21,397 nucleotides of DNA from a virus: positions 1-21,397 of IMG/VR virus record IMGVR_UViG_3300035698_021598; one strand, written 5' to 3'. Position 1 is the stretch's first letter; each line of letters starts with the position of its first letter. Both the position numbers and the translations under genes were made by a program. This document shows, one piece after another, positions 21,088 through 21,397 of the stretch. The notes below the pieces were generated by a model. The model did no database searches, was not told where the DNA came from, and saw nothing but the letters and a program-made list of their open reading frames with translations.

Positions 21088-21263
21088 AATTTCTTTCCTT
21101 TTTTTATTGGCGCAGTCTTAGTGGGTATAATTGGTTGTTTAGATATTATTTGCTCAAGTATAAAAATCTGATTACTTAAAGCAATTTCTTGATTACTCAA
21201 TAAGTATAATTGCTCCCGTACATACATCATTTGACCTTTTAATTTTTGTAATTCATCCTTCAT
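21084..21263 (-). CDS. Short coiled-coil protein (59 aa)
   Basis: 59 aa: a helix with hydrophobic heptads over residues about 3-43 (LQKL, MMYVREQLYLL, IFILEQII) and a basic, proline-containing tail. The ATG at 21263 has AAAGGAGG 7 bp upstream; the ATG ten codons earlier would encode the ribosome site itself. First gene downstream of the control region. Unrecognised; could be a lysis or membrane-associated accessory of the next two genes. Confidence 0.68.
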   Translation of the reverse strand: MKDELQKLKGQMMYVREQLYLLSNQEIALSNQIFILEQIISKQPIIPTKTAPIKKGKKF

Positions 21264-21284
21264 CTTTAATCCTCCTTTTTTTGT

Positions 21285-21310
21285 AAAACGCAATAAAAAC
21301 GCAATATTGA
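21285..21310. repeat. 26-bp inverted repeat, left arm
   Basis: Exact reverse complement of 107-132. Its first eight bases lie outside the 105-bp terminal repeat, so the complete arm is found only at this end of the window. Confidence 0.9.
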
Positions 21311-21397
21311 TGTATGATATGTATATATGTTTATATTATTAGTTTATAGTAATTTTTAAGATTATCTTTACATTAGTTAGATACATACACACCTAAC
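21293..21397. repeat. 105-bp terminal direct repeat, right copy
   Basis: Identical to 1-105. On the minus strand it lies upstream of the coiled-coil gene and probably includes its promoter. Confidence 0.95.

Overview
The window is a very AT-rich, almost fully coding piece of phage or phage-like DNA. Every gene I can support is on the minus strand, so transcription runs from high to low coordinates. Strong GGAGG-type ribosome binding sites, many ATGA/TTGA/TGATG stop-start overlaps and a low-GC-Firmicutes-like D-arm in one tRNA-like RNA suggest a bacteriophage of a low-GC, Shine-Dalgarno-using bacterium (Bacillota is my guess; the host is not proven). The first and last 105 bases are identical. 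Joining them completes a 26-bp inverted repeat whose arms lie at opposite ends, so the most direct reading is a closed circle or terminally redundant molecule of about 21,292 bp.

Read in the direction of transcription: (1) 21263-20345, a short coiled-coil protein, a DUF5675 protein and a holin-like membrane protein, closed by a strong UUCG terminator; (2) 20174-18383, small early-type proteins behind two near-identical promoters (TTGYAT-N17-YATATT), ending with a histone H1-like protein and a second terminator; (3) from a third copy of that promoter, 18219-7860, the replication and recombination module: SNF2-type helicase, RuvC-like resolvase, uracil-DNA glycosylase, small Cys-rich protein, PD-(D/E)XK nuclease, Sak4-like ATPase, ssDNA-binding protein with an acidic tail, family A DNA polymerase, a frameshifted PAPS-reductase-like gene and a primase-helicase; (4) 7860-4914, an accessory zone of tiny membrane and zinc-ribbon proteins, an ASCH/PUA-like protein and an Ala-rich protein, including a 600-bp cassette bounded by a 78-bp duplication; (5) 4913-303, a DNA-modification operon: ParB-like protein, DpdA, QueC, QueF, QueD, QueE and FolE.

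The modification operon is the clearest biology. FolE, QueD, QueE and QueC make preQ0 from GTP, QueF would reduce it to preQ1, and DpdA would exchange a 7-deazaguanine for guanine in DNA, presumably shielding the genome from host nucleases. Two features are unusual: FolE carries an N-terminal phosphoribosyltransferase-like domain, which could feed purine salvage into the pathway, and QueF implies a preQ1-type rather than preQ0-type mark.

Two structured RNAs are candidates for something new. A 110-nt Leu-tRNA-like RNA (12561-12670) has a 12-bp closing stem, a 14-nt anticodon loop and a variable-arm loop that can pair with it over 7 nt. A 112-nt multi-hairpin RNA (14649-14760) is closed by a 10-bp stem. 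No terminase, portal, capsid or tail gene is present, so the window is either an incomplete phage, one module of a larger genome misclosed on a repeat, or a satellite-like or segmented element.
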